Of a stretch of 6,746 nucleotides of DNA, positions 1-6,079 are shown one piece after another. This DNA comes from Acinetobacter sp. (lineage in GTDB: Bacteria > Pseudomonadota > Gammaproteobacteria > Pseudomonadales > Moraxellaceae). Positions within the stretch are counted from its first letter, which is position 1. Every line of letters begins with the position of its first letter. A program made the translations under genes and the position numbers. The stretch is taken from the NCBI GenBank assembly GCA_030152275.1, contig JASLHF010000242.1:1-6746 (forward strand). Direction: 5' to 3'. Under the pieces are notes generated by a model. That model did no database searches. It worked only from the letters and a program-made list of their open reading frames with translations, and was not told where the DNA came from.

Positions 1-1484
1 GGCGCTTCAAAATGTGTCTGAATGCCGGCATTGACCAGCGGAGAAGACTGCGCATAACTGCTGGCCACACGCGGTGCTGGCGATTCATCATCAACCAATA
101 GATCATCTAAATCATCAAATGCAGTTTCAGCTGTTTTTACCGCCGCAATTGTTGCTGCCGGCGCAGCGGCGGAGAGCACGGAGGCGCTGGCAACGTTCGA
201 TGATAATGCTGCAGTTGATGGCAATGCTGCAGCGGAAGATGCTGTGCCGCTCAAACGCTGATTCAGCTCTGCTTCAAAAGCAGCGATATCATCCAGACCA
301 TCAGCAGGATCATCTTGCACGATGTGCAGGCCTGCGCCAGATGACGCGCCTGCAGGCGAATTAAACGGTGCATGGATATCTGAAGCAGTTTTACTGTTCG
401 GAACAGCAGCCAGCAATTCATCAAAAATTTCGTCATCATCCCAATCCACATTTTTAACTGGCTGGGCTGTTTCCGGCACCTGCACCTGCGGTTTTACCAC
501 ATGATCAAAATGTTCTGCAGGATGCTGCGGCTGATCTTCCTCCGCCGCTTTCAAAAGCGCGTCAATATCTTGTTTGTGACGCTGTCCGTCATCAGAATGC
601 AGCGCGCGCCAAACTTCACCAGTTGCGACCACACGCTGACTGTCCTGCTCTAAACGATGGGCTTTTTCCAGCGTACGTTCAAGCTCCGCTTCATCCTCAT
701 CATCCAGTTCATGGAACTTCTCATAAGATGCGTTTAATTCTTTTTGCGCGATATCATCAAATAGGCGTTCAGCAGCGCGGTCACGTACCGCTGGATCAAT
801 TGGTGTTTCGCTATGTTCCGGCACATCAGTGACAGCCGCAGCTTTAAGCGGTGCAGGAGAAGCTTTTTTTTGCGTCGGGGCAGTACGGTCGAAGGCAGAC
901 TCAGACTCCGGCACATTGCGGTAGAATAAATCCTGCAAATAAGCCGGTGCGGCTTTTAGCGTCACCCACGTTTTATTCCATTTAATGCCAAACGCCAATG
1001 TAAACAGCAAAATCAAAAAGGCGAACAGAAACGGTACAGCGCCATAGACTGTCAAAAGGCCTTCTAAACTGCTGCCCAGCTCATAGCCGATAATGCCGCC
1101 AGAAGCGTTATCCAGCGTGTCTGCCGGCACCTTCCACAGCAAAAACAGCAAGCTTGCGCCTGCCAGCAAGATGAAGAATTGAGCAGCGTAACGAAACGGA
1201 CGGTTCAAAAAGCTGCGAGGCCACCACACTTGCAGCGCCTCGACAAATAAATACAGCGGGATCAACAAGCTGGCCCAGCCTAAGAAACCGAACAGCAAAT
1301 CTGCAACCCATGCGCCAGCGACACCGCTCGCGTTAGAGACCTGCTGCGTATCACTGGAAATATGCATCCAGCCCGGATCAAATGGCGTGTAGGTTACTGT
1401 TGCAAGAAACAGATAAATCCCAAATGAGACCAAAAATAATGTCATTACAAAGCGCTGTGCATAAGCACTCGACACCGCTGTCAT
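1..1484 (-). CDS. ftsK: DNA translocase FtsK, N-terminal membrane domain and linker (3' end cut by window edge)
   Basis: FtsK anchors at the division septum and pumps DNA so that chromosome dimers are resolved at dif by XerCD. The reading frame is open from ATG 1484-1482 to the window edge: 494 codons plus two bases. The protein starts MTAVSSAYAQRF. Hydrophobic segments lie near residues 12-30, 57-84, 99-117 and 143-166, matching the four-helix FtsK membrane domain. From about residue 190 the chain becomes a low-complexity linker rich in Ala, Pro, Asp and Glu. The RecA-like motor with Walker motifs and the gamma domain would lie beyond the edge, so this is a truncation by the window and not a pseudogene. 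The start is supported by AGGA six bases upstream. An A8 run in the coding strand encodes part of Gln-Lys-Lys at residues 205-207. The gene is divergent from trxB. The family call is firm from the membrane domain; the motor itself is not visible. Confidence 0.93.
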   Translation of the reverse strand, partial: MTAVSSAYAQRFVMTLFLVSFGIYLFLATVTYTPFDPGWMHISSDTQQVSNASGVAGAWVADLLFGFLGWASLLIPLYLFVEALQVWWPRSFLNRPFRYAAQFFILLAGASLLFLLWKVPADTLDNASGGIIGYELGSSLEGLLTVYGAVPFLFAFLILLFTLAFGIKWNKTWVTLKAAPAYLQDLFYRNVPESESAFDRTAPTQKKASPAPLKAAAVTDVPEHSETPIDPAVRDRAAERLFDDIAQKELNASYEKFHELDDEDEAELERTLEKAHRLEQDSQRVVATGEVWRALHSDDGQRHKQDIDALLKAAEEDQPQHPAEHFDHVVKPQVQVPETAQPVKNVDWDDDEIFDELLAAVPNSKTASDIHAPFNSPAGASSGAGLHIVQDDPADGLDDIAAFEAELNQRLSGTASSAAALPSTAALSSNVASASVLSAAAPAATIAAVKTAETAFDDLDDLLVDDESPAPRVASSYAQSSPLVNAGIQTHFEA

Positions 1485-1490
1485 ATACTG

Positions 1491-1494
1491 TCCT
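1491..1494 (-). promoter_or_regulatory. Ribosome binding site of ftsK
   Basis: On the minus strand AGGA sits six bases before ATG 1484-1482. This supports that start rather than the in-frame ATG at codon 14. Confidence 0.6.
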
Positions 1495-1560
1495 GTAGCC
1501 AATTCTTCATGAATGTTTTTGTTTGTCGGTTAGCTTCAATAAGCGTCGCAATAACCCAAT

Positions 1561-1566
1561 ATTATG
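1561..1566 (-). promoter_or_regulatory. Weak candidate -10 box for ftsK
   Basis: The minus strand reads CATAAT here, five of six matches to TATAAT, which would give an ftsK leader of roughly 70 nt. No good -35 box is seen at 16-18 bp, so this is only a candidate. Apart from this box and the trxB promoter I see no gene or strong hairpin in the 252-nt divergent spacer. Confidence 0.25.
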
Positions 1567-1695
1567 CACCTGTTCTCAAAAAAATGATGCATGATTATTG
1601 TTCTCTGCCATTTACTGAAACCTATATAGCTCAAATCGATTTCAATGATCAATAATATCGACTTTAATCGCACACAACAGCCATAAACTTTCACG

Positions 1696-1701
1696 TATAA
1701 T
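1696..1701 (+). promoter_or_regulatory. Probable trxB promoter (-10 box)
   Basis: A perfect TATAAT lies 35 bases before the trxB start. The sequence 16-18 bp upstream (around 1672-1679, CACACAAC) is a poor -35 match, so an activator or a relaxed -35 is possible. Transcription would start near 1708 and give a leader of about 30 nt. Confidence 0.55.
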
Positions 1702-1723
1702 TCCACAAATTTCTATATAAAAA

Positions 1724-1728
1724 AAGGA
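1724..1728 (+). promoter_or_regulatory. Ribosome binding site of trxB
   Basis: AAGGA precedes ATG 1737 by eight bases, a normal spacing, and fixes the start. Confidence 0.75.
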
Positions 1729-1736
1729 TTCTGCAG

Positions 1737-2693
1737 ATGAGCGCCCGTCACTCACGCTTGATTATTTTAGGTTCTGGCCCTGCCGGCTACAGCGCAGCGG
1801 TTTATGCAGCCCGCGCCAATTTAAAGCCAATGCTGATTGCAGGCCTGCAGCTGGGCGGTCAATTAACCACCACCACTGAAGTAGACAATTGGCCAGGTGA
1901 TCCTGAAGGCCTAACAGGGCCAGCTTTAATGGAACGCATGCAAGCGCACGCAGAGCGTTTTGGCACAGAAATCGTGTATGACCACATTAATGAAGTCGAC
2001 CTAAATGTCCGCCCTTTTGTTTTAAAAGGCGATATGGAAGAATTTACTTGCGATGCGCTGATCATCGCGACAGGCGCAACTGCGCAATATTTAGGTCTCG
2101 AATCTGAAGCCGCTTTTATGGGTCAAGGTGTCAGCGCCTGCGCAACCTGTGATGGCTTTTTCTATAAAGGCCAAAATGTCATGGTAGTCGGCGGCGGCAA
2201 TACAGCTGTTGAAGAAGCGCTCTATTTGTCTAATATTGCGTCACACGTGACCTTAGTTCACCGCCGTGATTCATTGCGTTCTGAAAAAATTCTTCAAGAT
2301 CATATCTTCGAAAAAGAAAAAGAAGGCAAAATCAGCATTATCTGGAATCATCAAGTTGATGAAGTTTTGGGTGATGCAAAATCTGGCGTAACCTCTGTAC
2401 GCTTGAAATCAACGCAAGATGATTCAACACAAAATGTCGATGTCACCGGCATGTTTGTCGCAATTGGCCATAAGCCAAACAGTGGCATGTTTGAAGGCCA
2501 GCTGAACTTGCGTGACGGCTACATTCAAGTGCAAAGCGGCACTGCAGGCAATGCAACACAAACTTCAGTGACTGGCGTATTTGCAGCCGGCGACATTGCC
2601 GACAGTGTTTACCGTCAAGCAATTACGTCTGCGGGTTCAGGCTGTATGGCTGCGCTTGATGCAGAAAAATATCTGGATGCACTCGGTCAATAA
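1737..2693 (+). CDS. trxB: Thioredoxin reductase (NADPH)
   Basis: A cytoplasmic flavoenzyme that passes electrons from NADPH through FAD and a redox disulfide to thioredoxin, supporting ribonucleotide reductase and protein disulfide repair. The 318-residue length is normal for the low-molecular-weight bacterial type. Visible motifs in order: FAD-binding GSGPAG at 12-17, ATGA at 111-114, the redox-active CATC at 135-138 followed by DGFF, the NADPH-binding GGGNTA at 152-157 with HRRDSLRSE at 175-183 (arginines that select NADPH), and the second FAD motif with AAGDIAD at 283-289. All key residues are present, so the enzyme should be active. The start is set by AAGGA eight bases upstream. It is transcribed alone from a TATAAT promoter to a strong terminator at 2729-2758. 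ftsK lies divergently upstream and aat follows on the same strand. The paralogous AhpF is excluded because the long N-terminal thioredoxin-like domains are missing. Confidence 0.97.
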   Translation: MSARHSRLIILGSGPAGYSAAVYAARANLKPMLIAGLQLGGQLTTTTEVDNWPGDPEGLTGPALMERMQAHAERFGTEIVYDHINEVDLNVRPFVLKGDMEEFTCDALIIATGATAQYLGLESEAAFMGQGVSACATCDGFFYKGQNVMVVGGGNTAVEEALYLSNIASHVTLVHRRDSLRSEKILQDHIFEKEKEGKISIIWNHQVDEVLGDAKSGVTSVRLKSTQDDSTQNVDVTGMFVAIGHKPNSGMFEGQLNLRDGYIQVQSGTAGNATQTSVTGVFAAGDIADSVYRQAITSAGSGCMAALDAEKYLDALGQ

Positions 2694-2705
2694 TTTCGAT
2701 CTGCA

Positions 2706-2728
2706 GCTGGGGCCAAGTTTGGCCGAGC
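2706..2728 (+). repeat. Hairpin just upstream of the trxB terminator
   Basis: GGCCAA at 2711-2716 and TTGGCC at 2719-2724 are perfect inverted arms. The outer bases GCT 2706-2708 and AGC 2726-2728 can extend the stem past a small internal loop. It has no U-tract of its own. It probably stabilises the trxB mRNA 3' end or adds to termination. Confidence 0.5.
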
Positions 2729-2758
2729 AAAAAACCGCCCTCTATGGGCGGTTTTTTT
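2729..2758 (+). terminator. Intrinsic terminator of trxB
   Basis: The arms AAAAAACCGCCC (2729-2740) and GGGCGGTTTTTT (2746-2757) flank a five-base TCTAT loop, and the T run continues to 2758. It is a textbook rho-independent terminator 36 bases after the trxB stop. It partly or fully separates trxB from aat. Confidence 0.92.
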
Positions 2759-2761
2759 ATG

Positions 2762-2767
2762 TATGAT
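2762..2767 (+). promoter_or_regulatory. Candidate -10 box for the aat-bpt operon
   Basis: TATGAT, five of six consensus bases, lies just after the trxB terminator. A start near 2774 would give a leader of about 25-30 nt for aat. The -35 region would fall inside the terminator hairpin and does not match consensus. The alternative is read-through from trxB. Confidence 0.3.
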
Positions 2768-2799
2768 CATAGATCAGCCTTTTTATGTTTTGGTTTGTG

Positions 2800-3534
2800 A
2801 TGATGCAGCATTTACCCCCTTCCGCATATGTCTTCCCTGATCCAGCTCAGGCCGATCCAGACGGACAAGGGCTGATTTGCATTGGCGCTGACCTCTCCCC
2901 ATCTACACTGATTGAGGCATATTCTAACGGCTTATTTCCTTGGTTTTCCGAAAATGATCCAATTTGCTGGTGGAGCCCTGAACCGCGCTGCATTATCCGC
3001 CCTGAAGATTATCATCCTAGTAAATCCCTGCTGCGAAGCATGAAAAAAATGGATTATCAAATTAGCGTGAATCGCGCCTTTGATCAGGTTATCCGTTCAT
3101 GCGCCCTCCCCCGCAGCTACGCCAATGAAACATGGATCTCAGAAGAGATTATTCAAGGCTATTGCCAGCTGTTTCAAGCGGGCTATGCGTACAGTGTCGA
3201 AGTTTGGCGCGGTGAGGATTTGGTCGGCGGCTTATATGGGGTGAGCATCGGCCGCGGGTGCTTTGGCGAGTCCATGTTCAGTACAGAAACAGATGTATCT
3301 AAAATGGCATTTTATGCACTCATGCTGATCGGCCTTGAAAATCAGCTGCCATGGATTGACTGCCAGCTAGTGAATGATCATTTGCTTAGCCTGGGGGCTT
3401 GTACACTTTCTCGCCAAGCGTACCTTATTTCGTTACAAGATGTGATAAAACACCCTCCAATTGATTGGAAAAAATATCAGGACAGTGTATTTTCAAGTAA
3501 AACAATAGCGTTAAACGCGCAGCTGACAGTATAG
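2800..3534 (+). CDS. aat: Leucyl/phenylalanyl-tRNA--protein transferase
   Basis: Cytoplasmic enzyme of the N-degron pathway: it moves Leu or Phe from charged tRNA onto proteins with N-terminal Lys or Arg, marking them for ClpS-ClpAP. Family blocks are clear. Numbered from ATG 2800 they are GLFPWF at 44-49, WWSPEPR at 57-63, NETWIS at 109-114, YSVEVW at 131-136, LVGGLYGV at 141-148, GESMFS at 156-161 and IDCQ at 186-189. Asp187 in the last block aligns with the residue reported as catalytic in E. coli (Asp186, from memory). The 244 residues are slightly longer than the usual 230-240 because of a short C-terminal tail. The frame is open from ATG 2785, but the starts at 2800 or 2803 (MMQHLPPSAY or MQHLPPSAY) place the FPDP block as in E. 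coli. No start has a good Shine-Dalgarno sequence, so translation may be weak. bpt follows 40 nt downstream in the same operon. Confidence 0.93.
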   Translation: MMQHLPPSAYVFPDPAQADPDGQGLICIGADLSPSTLIEAYSNGLFPWFSENDPICWWSPEPRCIIRPEDYHPSKSLLRSMKKMDYQISVNRAFDQVIRSCALPRSYANETWISEEIIQGYCQLFQAGYAYSVEVWRGEDLVGGLYGVSIGRGCFGESMFSTETDVSKMAFYALMLIGLENQLPWIDCQLVNDHLLSLGACTLSRQAYLISLQDVIKHPPIDWKKYQDSVFSSKTIALNAQLTV

Positions 3535-3562
3535 GACGCAGCTGTATCACAACAAATAGAGC

Positions 3563-3566
3563 GGGA
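3563..3566 (+). promoter_or_regulatory. Ribosome binding site of bpt
   Basis: GGGA within GAGCGGGA lies eight bases before ATG 3575 and supports that start. Confidence 0.55.
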
Positions 3567-3574
3567 TATTTGAC

Positions 3575-4390
3575 ATGAAATCATATCACCCAAAATCCCT
3601 ATTAAACGAATTGCAGTACTACATTACGCCTCCGCACGACTGCAGCTATTTGGAGAACAAATCGGCGCGCATGGTATTTTTAGATCCGGTTCACCGCATC
3701 GATGTCGTTACGCTGTCTGAATTATCACGTATGGGCTTTCGCCGCAGCGGCGACTTTGTCTACCGCCCCGAATGCCATCTATGCCGTCAGTGCCTTTCAT
3801 CACGCGTGCCTGTAGATTTATTCAGCATGAACAGCAAGCAGAAAAAAGCATGGAAACGCAATCAAGATCTGCGCATGCAGATTACCCGCCCGCAGGATGC
3901 CTCCGATGTGCATTATGCGCTGTATGAACGCTACATCAATGAGCGTCATGCCGATGGCGACATGTTCCCGCCGAGCCGTGACCAGTTTGAAAAGTTTCTG
4001 ATTCACAGCTGCACAGACAGTTTCTTTTTAGAATTGTGGAAAGATGAGCAGCTGATCAGCGTTTCAACCTGCGATCCATTAGATGACGGCCTGTCTGCTG
4101 TTTATACTTTTTTTGATCCTGATGAAAACCGGCGCTCATTAGGCGTATTTGCGGTGCTGAAGCAAATCGAATATGCTAAACAGCTGAATTTACAGTATAT
4201 CTATTTAGGCTATTGGGTTCCCCACTCCAATAAAATGAATTATAAATCGGAATACATTCCTTTGGAGCTGCTGCTGGATGGCCAATGGCGCAGGTTAAAC
4301 CGCCCATTGACGCAAGATGAAATCAGCCAGCTGGGCGACTCACTCATGACCACACTGCCTTCAGGCTGGAACAATCCTATTATTAAATAA
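3575..4390 (+). CDS. bpt: Aspartate/glutamate leucyltransferase (Bpt / bacterial Ate family)
   Basis: Transfers leucine from Leu-tRNA to proteins with N-terminal Asp or Glu, creating a primary N-degron read by ClpS-ClpAP; it is related to eukaryotic arginyltransferase ATE1. The N-terminal ATE domain shows Cys23 (HDCSYL) and the cluster Cys67, Cys70, Cys73 in a YRPECHLCRQC block, the four cysteines that in this family bind metal or an iron-sulfur cluster. The C-terminal GNAT-like half carries YERYINERHADGDM (117-130), SLGVFAVLKQIEYA (188-201) and YLGYWVPHSNKMNYK (210-224). The 271 residues exceed the roughly 235-250 I remember for the family, mainly through a C-terminal tail. GGGA eight bases upstream supports the start. 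It shares an operon with aat, so both secondary-residue branches are made together. Whether it uses Leu or another amino acid cannot be read from sequence alone. Confidence 0.93.
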   Translation: MKSYHPKSLLNELQYYITPPHDCSYLENKSARMVFLDPVHRIDVVTLSELSRMGFRRSGDFVYRPECHLCRQCLSSRVPVDLFSMNSKQKKAWKRNQDLRMQITRPQDASDVHYALYERYINERHADGDMFPPSRDQFEKFLIHSCTDSFFLELWKDEQLISVSTCDPLDDGLSAVYTFFDPDENRRSLGVFAVLKQIEYAKQLNLQYIYLGYWVPHSNKMNYKSEYIPLELLLDGQWRRLNRPLTQDEISQLGDSLMTTLPSGWNNPIIK

Positions 4391-4429
4391 AAAATGAGCC
4401 GTCCTGAATGACCCAGACGTCTCATTTTT
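4390..4429. terminator. Bidirectional terminator between bpt and rimI
   Basis: The left arm 4390-4403 (AAAAATGAGCCGTC) pairs with 4416-4429 (GACGTCTCATTTTT), with one mismatch and a 12-base loop. The A run on one side and T run on the other let it end bpt transcripts on the plus strand and rimI transcripts on the minus strand. The left arm begins on the last base of the bpt stop codon. No other rimI terminator is seen. Confidence 0.85.
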
Positions 4430-4525
4430 AATTTTTATTGAAGATAGAATTAATCCTACACCTGATTATTATAAATCCACATATTTTAAATCTGTACAGA
4501 CTGGGCAGCGATCAACTTAAAGTTC

Positions 4526-4984
4526 TTACTTAAACAGCTGGGCAAAATCATCACTGCAGGCTTTTACCATGATAACTGCATGTTCACGCGTCCCATCGGC
4601 TTTAGGATAGTAATTTTTGCGCAAATCAATTTGGTGAAAATCTGCTTTTTCATATAACGCGATAGCAGCCGTATTGCCTTCCCTGACTTCTAAAAAAATT
4701 TGCACCGGATCATTTTTCAGCATAGCAATTGACTGCTCCAGCAATTGAAAGCCCAAGCCCTGACCTTGCATTTTTGGATGCACAGCCATCAGCAACAAAT
4801 TCGCCTCATCCACAACGGGCTGTAAAATACAAAAACCGGCTACTTTACCCTGTACTTCAATTACTGTGCTTTGATAAGCCGTTACTGACTCTTCAAACTG
4901 TTTGCGCGTCCAAGGATGGCTCTGCACCAATTGTTCAATGGCTGCCGCTGCTGCAACATCTGCCGTATTCATCAAACGAATCAT
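4526..4984 (-). CDS. rimI: Ribosomal protein S18 alanine N-acetyltransferase RimI (GNAT family)
   Basis: Uses acetyl-CoA to acetylate the N-terminal alanine of ribosomal protein S18 in the cytoplasm. The 152-residue GNAT protein shows the RimI order of blocks: HPWTRKQFEES (23-33), acetyl-CoA-binding AVHPKMQGQGLG (67-78), LEVREGNTAAIALYE (98-112) and YYPKADGTREHAVIM (125-139). Glu99 and Tyr111 align with the catalytic pair of Salmonella RimI (Glu103 and Tyr115, from memory). The pyrophosphate-binding loop is Q-G-Q-G-L-G, the normal pattern. The start MIRLMNTADV is the family's usual beginning, although only a weak GAAG precedes it; an ATG at codon 5 is a less likely alternative. It is a single gene between a perfect TATAAT box and the terminator shared with bpt, not next to tsaB or holD as in some relatives. 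Another GNAT specificity is possible, but the YYP block favours RimI. Confidence 0.9.
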   Translation of the reverse strand: MIRLMNTADVAAAAAIEQLVQSHPWTRKQFEESVTAYQSTVIEVQGKVAGFCILQPVVDEANLLLMAVHPKMQGQGLGFQLLEQSIAMLKNDPVQIFLEVREGNTAAIALYEKADFHQIDLRKNYYPKADGTREHAVIMVKACSDDFAQLFK

Positions 4985-5019
4985 CTTCGTTTATCTTTTA
5001 TCGCCAAGAGGAATAGCGA

Positions 5020-5025
5020 ATTATA
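5020..5025 (-). promoter_or_regulatory. Probable rimI promoter (-10 box)
   Basis: The minus strand reads TATAAT, a perfect -10 box 35 bases before the rimI start. The -35 position falls next to the T-tract of the preceding terminator and matches consensus poorly. A homopolymeric T run fills most of the spacer. Confidence 0.55.
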
Positions 5026-5048
5026 GAAACTTTGAAAAAAAAATCGAG

Positions 5049-5073
5049 AAAAAAAGAGCGGCATCTGCCGCTC
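5049..5073 (-). terminator. Intrinsic terminator of the PF10118-like gene
   Basis: On the minus strand GAGCGGCA (5073-5066) and TGCCGCTC (5063-5056) form a perfect eight-base stem with a two-base loop, or seven pairs with a four-base loop. Seven T follow at 5055-5049. It lies 28 bases after the stop codon of the upstream gene and only about 24 bases before the rimI -10 box. Confidence 0.88.
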
Positions 5074-5101
5074 AAAACCACTTCAGCGCGATTAAAACTC
5101 A

Positions 5102-5983
5102 TTAAAAGCCAAGCTTGTCCCGCCAGCTGTTCAAAATTGCATGAGTATCCAGATCATTTGGATGAAAGCCAGGGCGGAAATAAGCCAGCATTTCTTTCCA
5201 CATGCCGGTGATTACCCCTTTAGATGGACTATATCCATAGGTATAAATATCTTTTAATGACGCAAATGTCAGCTGCTTATCATCCTGCAGCAAACGCAGT
5301 ACAAAATAGCTTTGCACAAAGAATAGCGTCACCATAGCGCCAACCAATGAGCCGGTTCTCAACATATACGCTTTTAAGCCTTTGCCAAATACACCTTCAA
5401 ACACATCATAAGCCACCGCTTTATGCTCATTTTCTTCAATCGCATGCCACAGCCACATAGTTTTCATCGTTTCATCAGTCATTAATGCTTGAATATGCGG
5501 ATTGGTCAGCAACTGTGAAGCGATGGTCGCTGTAAAATGCTCTAATGCCGTTGTCGCAGTCAAATCCACCATTTCCTGTGTAATGCCTGCAGGCTTGCCA
5601 ATCCATGCAAATGATTTGCGCGCGCGCTGAATAACCTGATCTGTAATCTGATCCAGACGGTCGACATCATGACCATATTTCTGCGCGGAAGCATTGAACC
5701 TGACATGCTCTTGAGTATGCATGGCTTCTTGCCCAATAAATGCGCTAATCTCTTTTTGCAGCTCTGCATTGTCTTTAATGGCAGGATGGCTGCGCACTGC
5801 GCGCACGCTGTCGATAAAAAATTTCTCGCCGGCGGGAAACAAAGCAGATAATCCTGTCATAAAATGCGTCAGTCCGGCTGAACCATTCATCCAATATTCC
5901 GGCACAGCATCGAAATCAAAATTCATACGCCTTACAGGAAAGCTTGCACCGGCGCGGTTGCTAATCTTTACTTTAGCGTTCAT
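5102..5983 (-). CDS. PF10118-like 'predicted metal-dependent hydrolase', possibly a ferritin-like di-metal protein
   Basis: A 293-residue protein that I recognise as the PF10118 / COG3687 family, whose function is not established and whose name is only a prediction. Conserved-looking acidic and His residues fall in helical segments: Glu53 (PAGEKFF), Glu86-x-x-His89 with Glu92-His93 (GQEAMHTQEH), Glu148-His149 (ALEHF), His180 and Glu184-x-x-His187 (WHAIEENEHK). Their order Glu, ExxH, Glu, ExxH is that of ferritin-like di-iron oxygenases, so an oxidative role is as plausible as hydrolysis. Residues 211-231 are strongly hydrophobic and could be a membrane or buried helix. No signal peptide is seen. 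The start is firm: AGGAG lies seven bases upstream. It appears to be a single gene with its own promoter region and terminator. The family assignment is fairly sure; substrate and metal are unknown. Confidence 0.85.
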   Translation of the reverse strand: MNAKVKISNRAGASFPVRRMNFDFDAVPEYWMNGSAGLTHFMTGLSALFPAGEKFFIDSVRAVRSHPAIKDNAELQKEISAFIGQEAMHTQEHVRFNASAQKYGHDVDRLDQITDQVIQRARKSFAWIGKPAGITQEMVDLTATTALEHFTATIASQLLTNPHIQALMTDETMKTMWLWHAIEENEHKAVAYDVFEGVFGKGLKAYMLRTGSLVGAMVTLFFVQSYFVLRLLQDDKQLTFASLKDIYTYGYSPSKGVITGMWKEMLAYFRPGFHPNDLDTHAILNSWRDKLGF

Positions 5984-5990
5984 ACGTTAA

Positions 5991-5995
5991 CTCCT
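5991..5995 (-). promoter_or_regulatory. Ribosome binding site of the PF10118-like gene
   Basis: AGGAG lies seven bases before ATG 5983-5981 on the minus strand. It is the strongest Shine-Dalgarno sequence in front of any full-length gene in the window. Confidence 0.8.
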
Positions 5996-6079
5996 AGTGA
6001 GCAGATGAATGCTCAAACTGTTCTACTTGTTTTGATGTTTTTATCTTACTTTTTTCTTTTTTAATTATTTTTTCAGTTA

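Noticed and set aside
74..504. Plus-strand open frames of 96 and 60 codons near the left edge
   Set aside because: They lie antisense to the ftsK linker, whose frame is continuous for 494 codons. Their residues (runs of Gln, Arg and Leu) are typical of reverse reading of Ala/Asp-rich codons, and they resemble no known family.
1108..1311. Minus-strand 67-codon frame inside ftsK
   Set aside because: It overlaps the FtsK membrane domain in another frame and has no ribosome binding site; it is a shadow.
2581..2766. Plus-strand 61-codon frame across the trxB end and terminator
   Set aside because: It reads through the trxB 3' end in another frame and ends inside the terminator region, with no start signal.
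2785..2799. Upstream ATG 2785 as the start of aat
   Set aside because: It adds MFWFV ahead of the family's usual beginning and has no Shine-Dalgarno sequence. Alignment with the E. coli N-terminus from memory favours 2800 or 2803.
4514..4524. AACTT-A-AAGTT palindrome just after the rimI stop
   Set aside because: It is only five AT-rich pairs with no T-tract and is too weak to be called a terminator; the hairpin at 4390-4429 serves rimI better.
4729..5105. Two plus-strand frames opposite rimI and its upstream spacer
   Set aside because: Both are antisense to a clear RimI gene and run through the promoter and terminator region; they show no family features.
5669..5990. Plus-strand frames opposite the 5' end of the PF10118-like gene
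   Set aside because: They are antisense shadows of a gene with a strong AGGAG site and conserved motifs.
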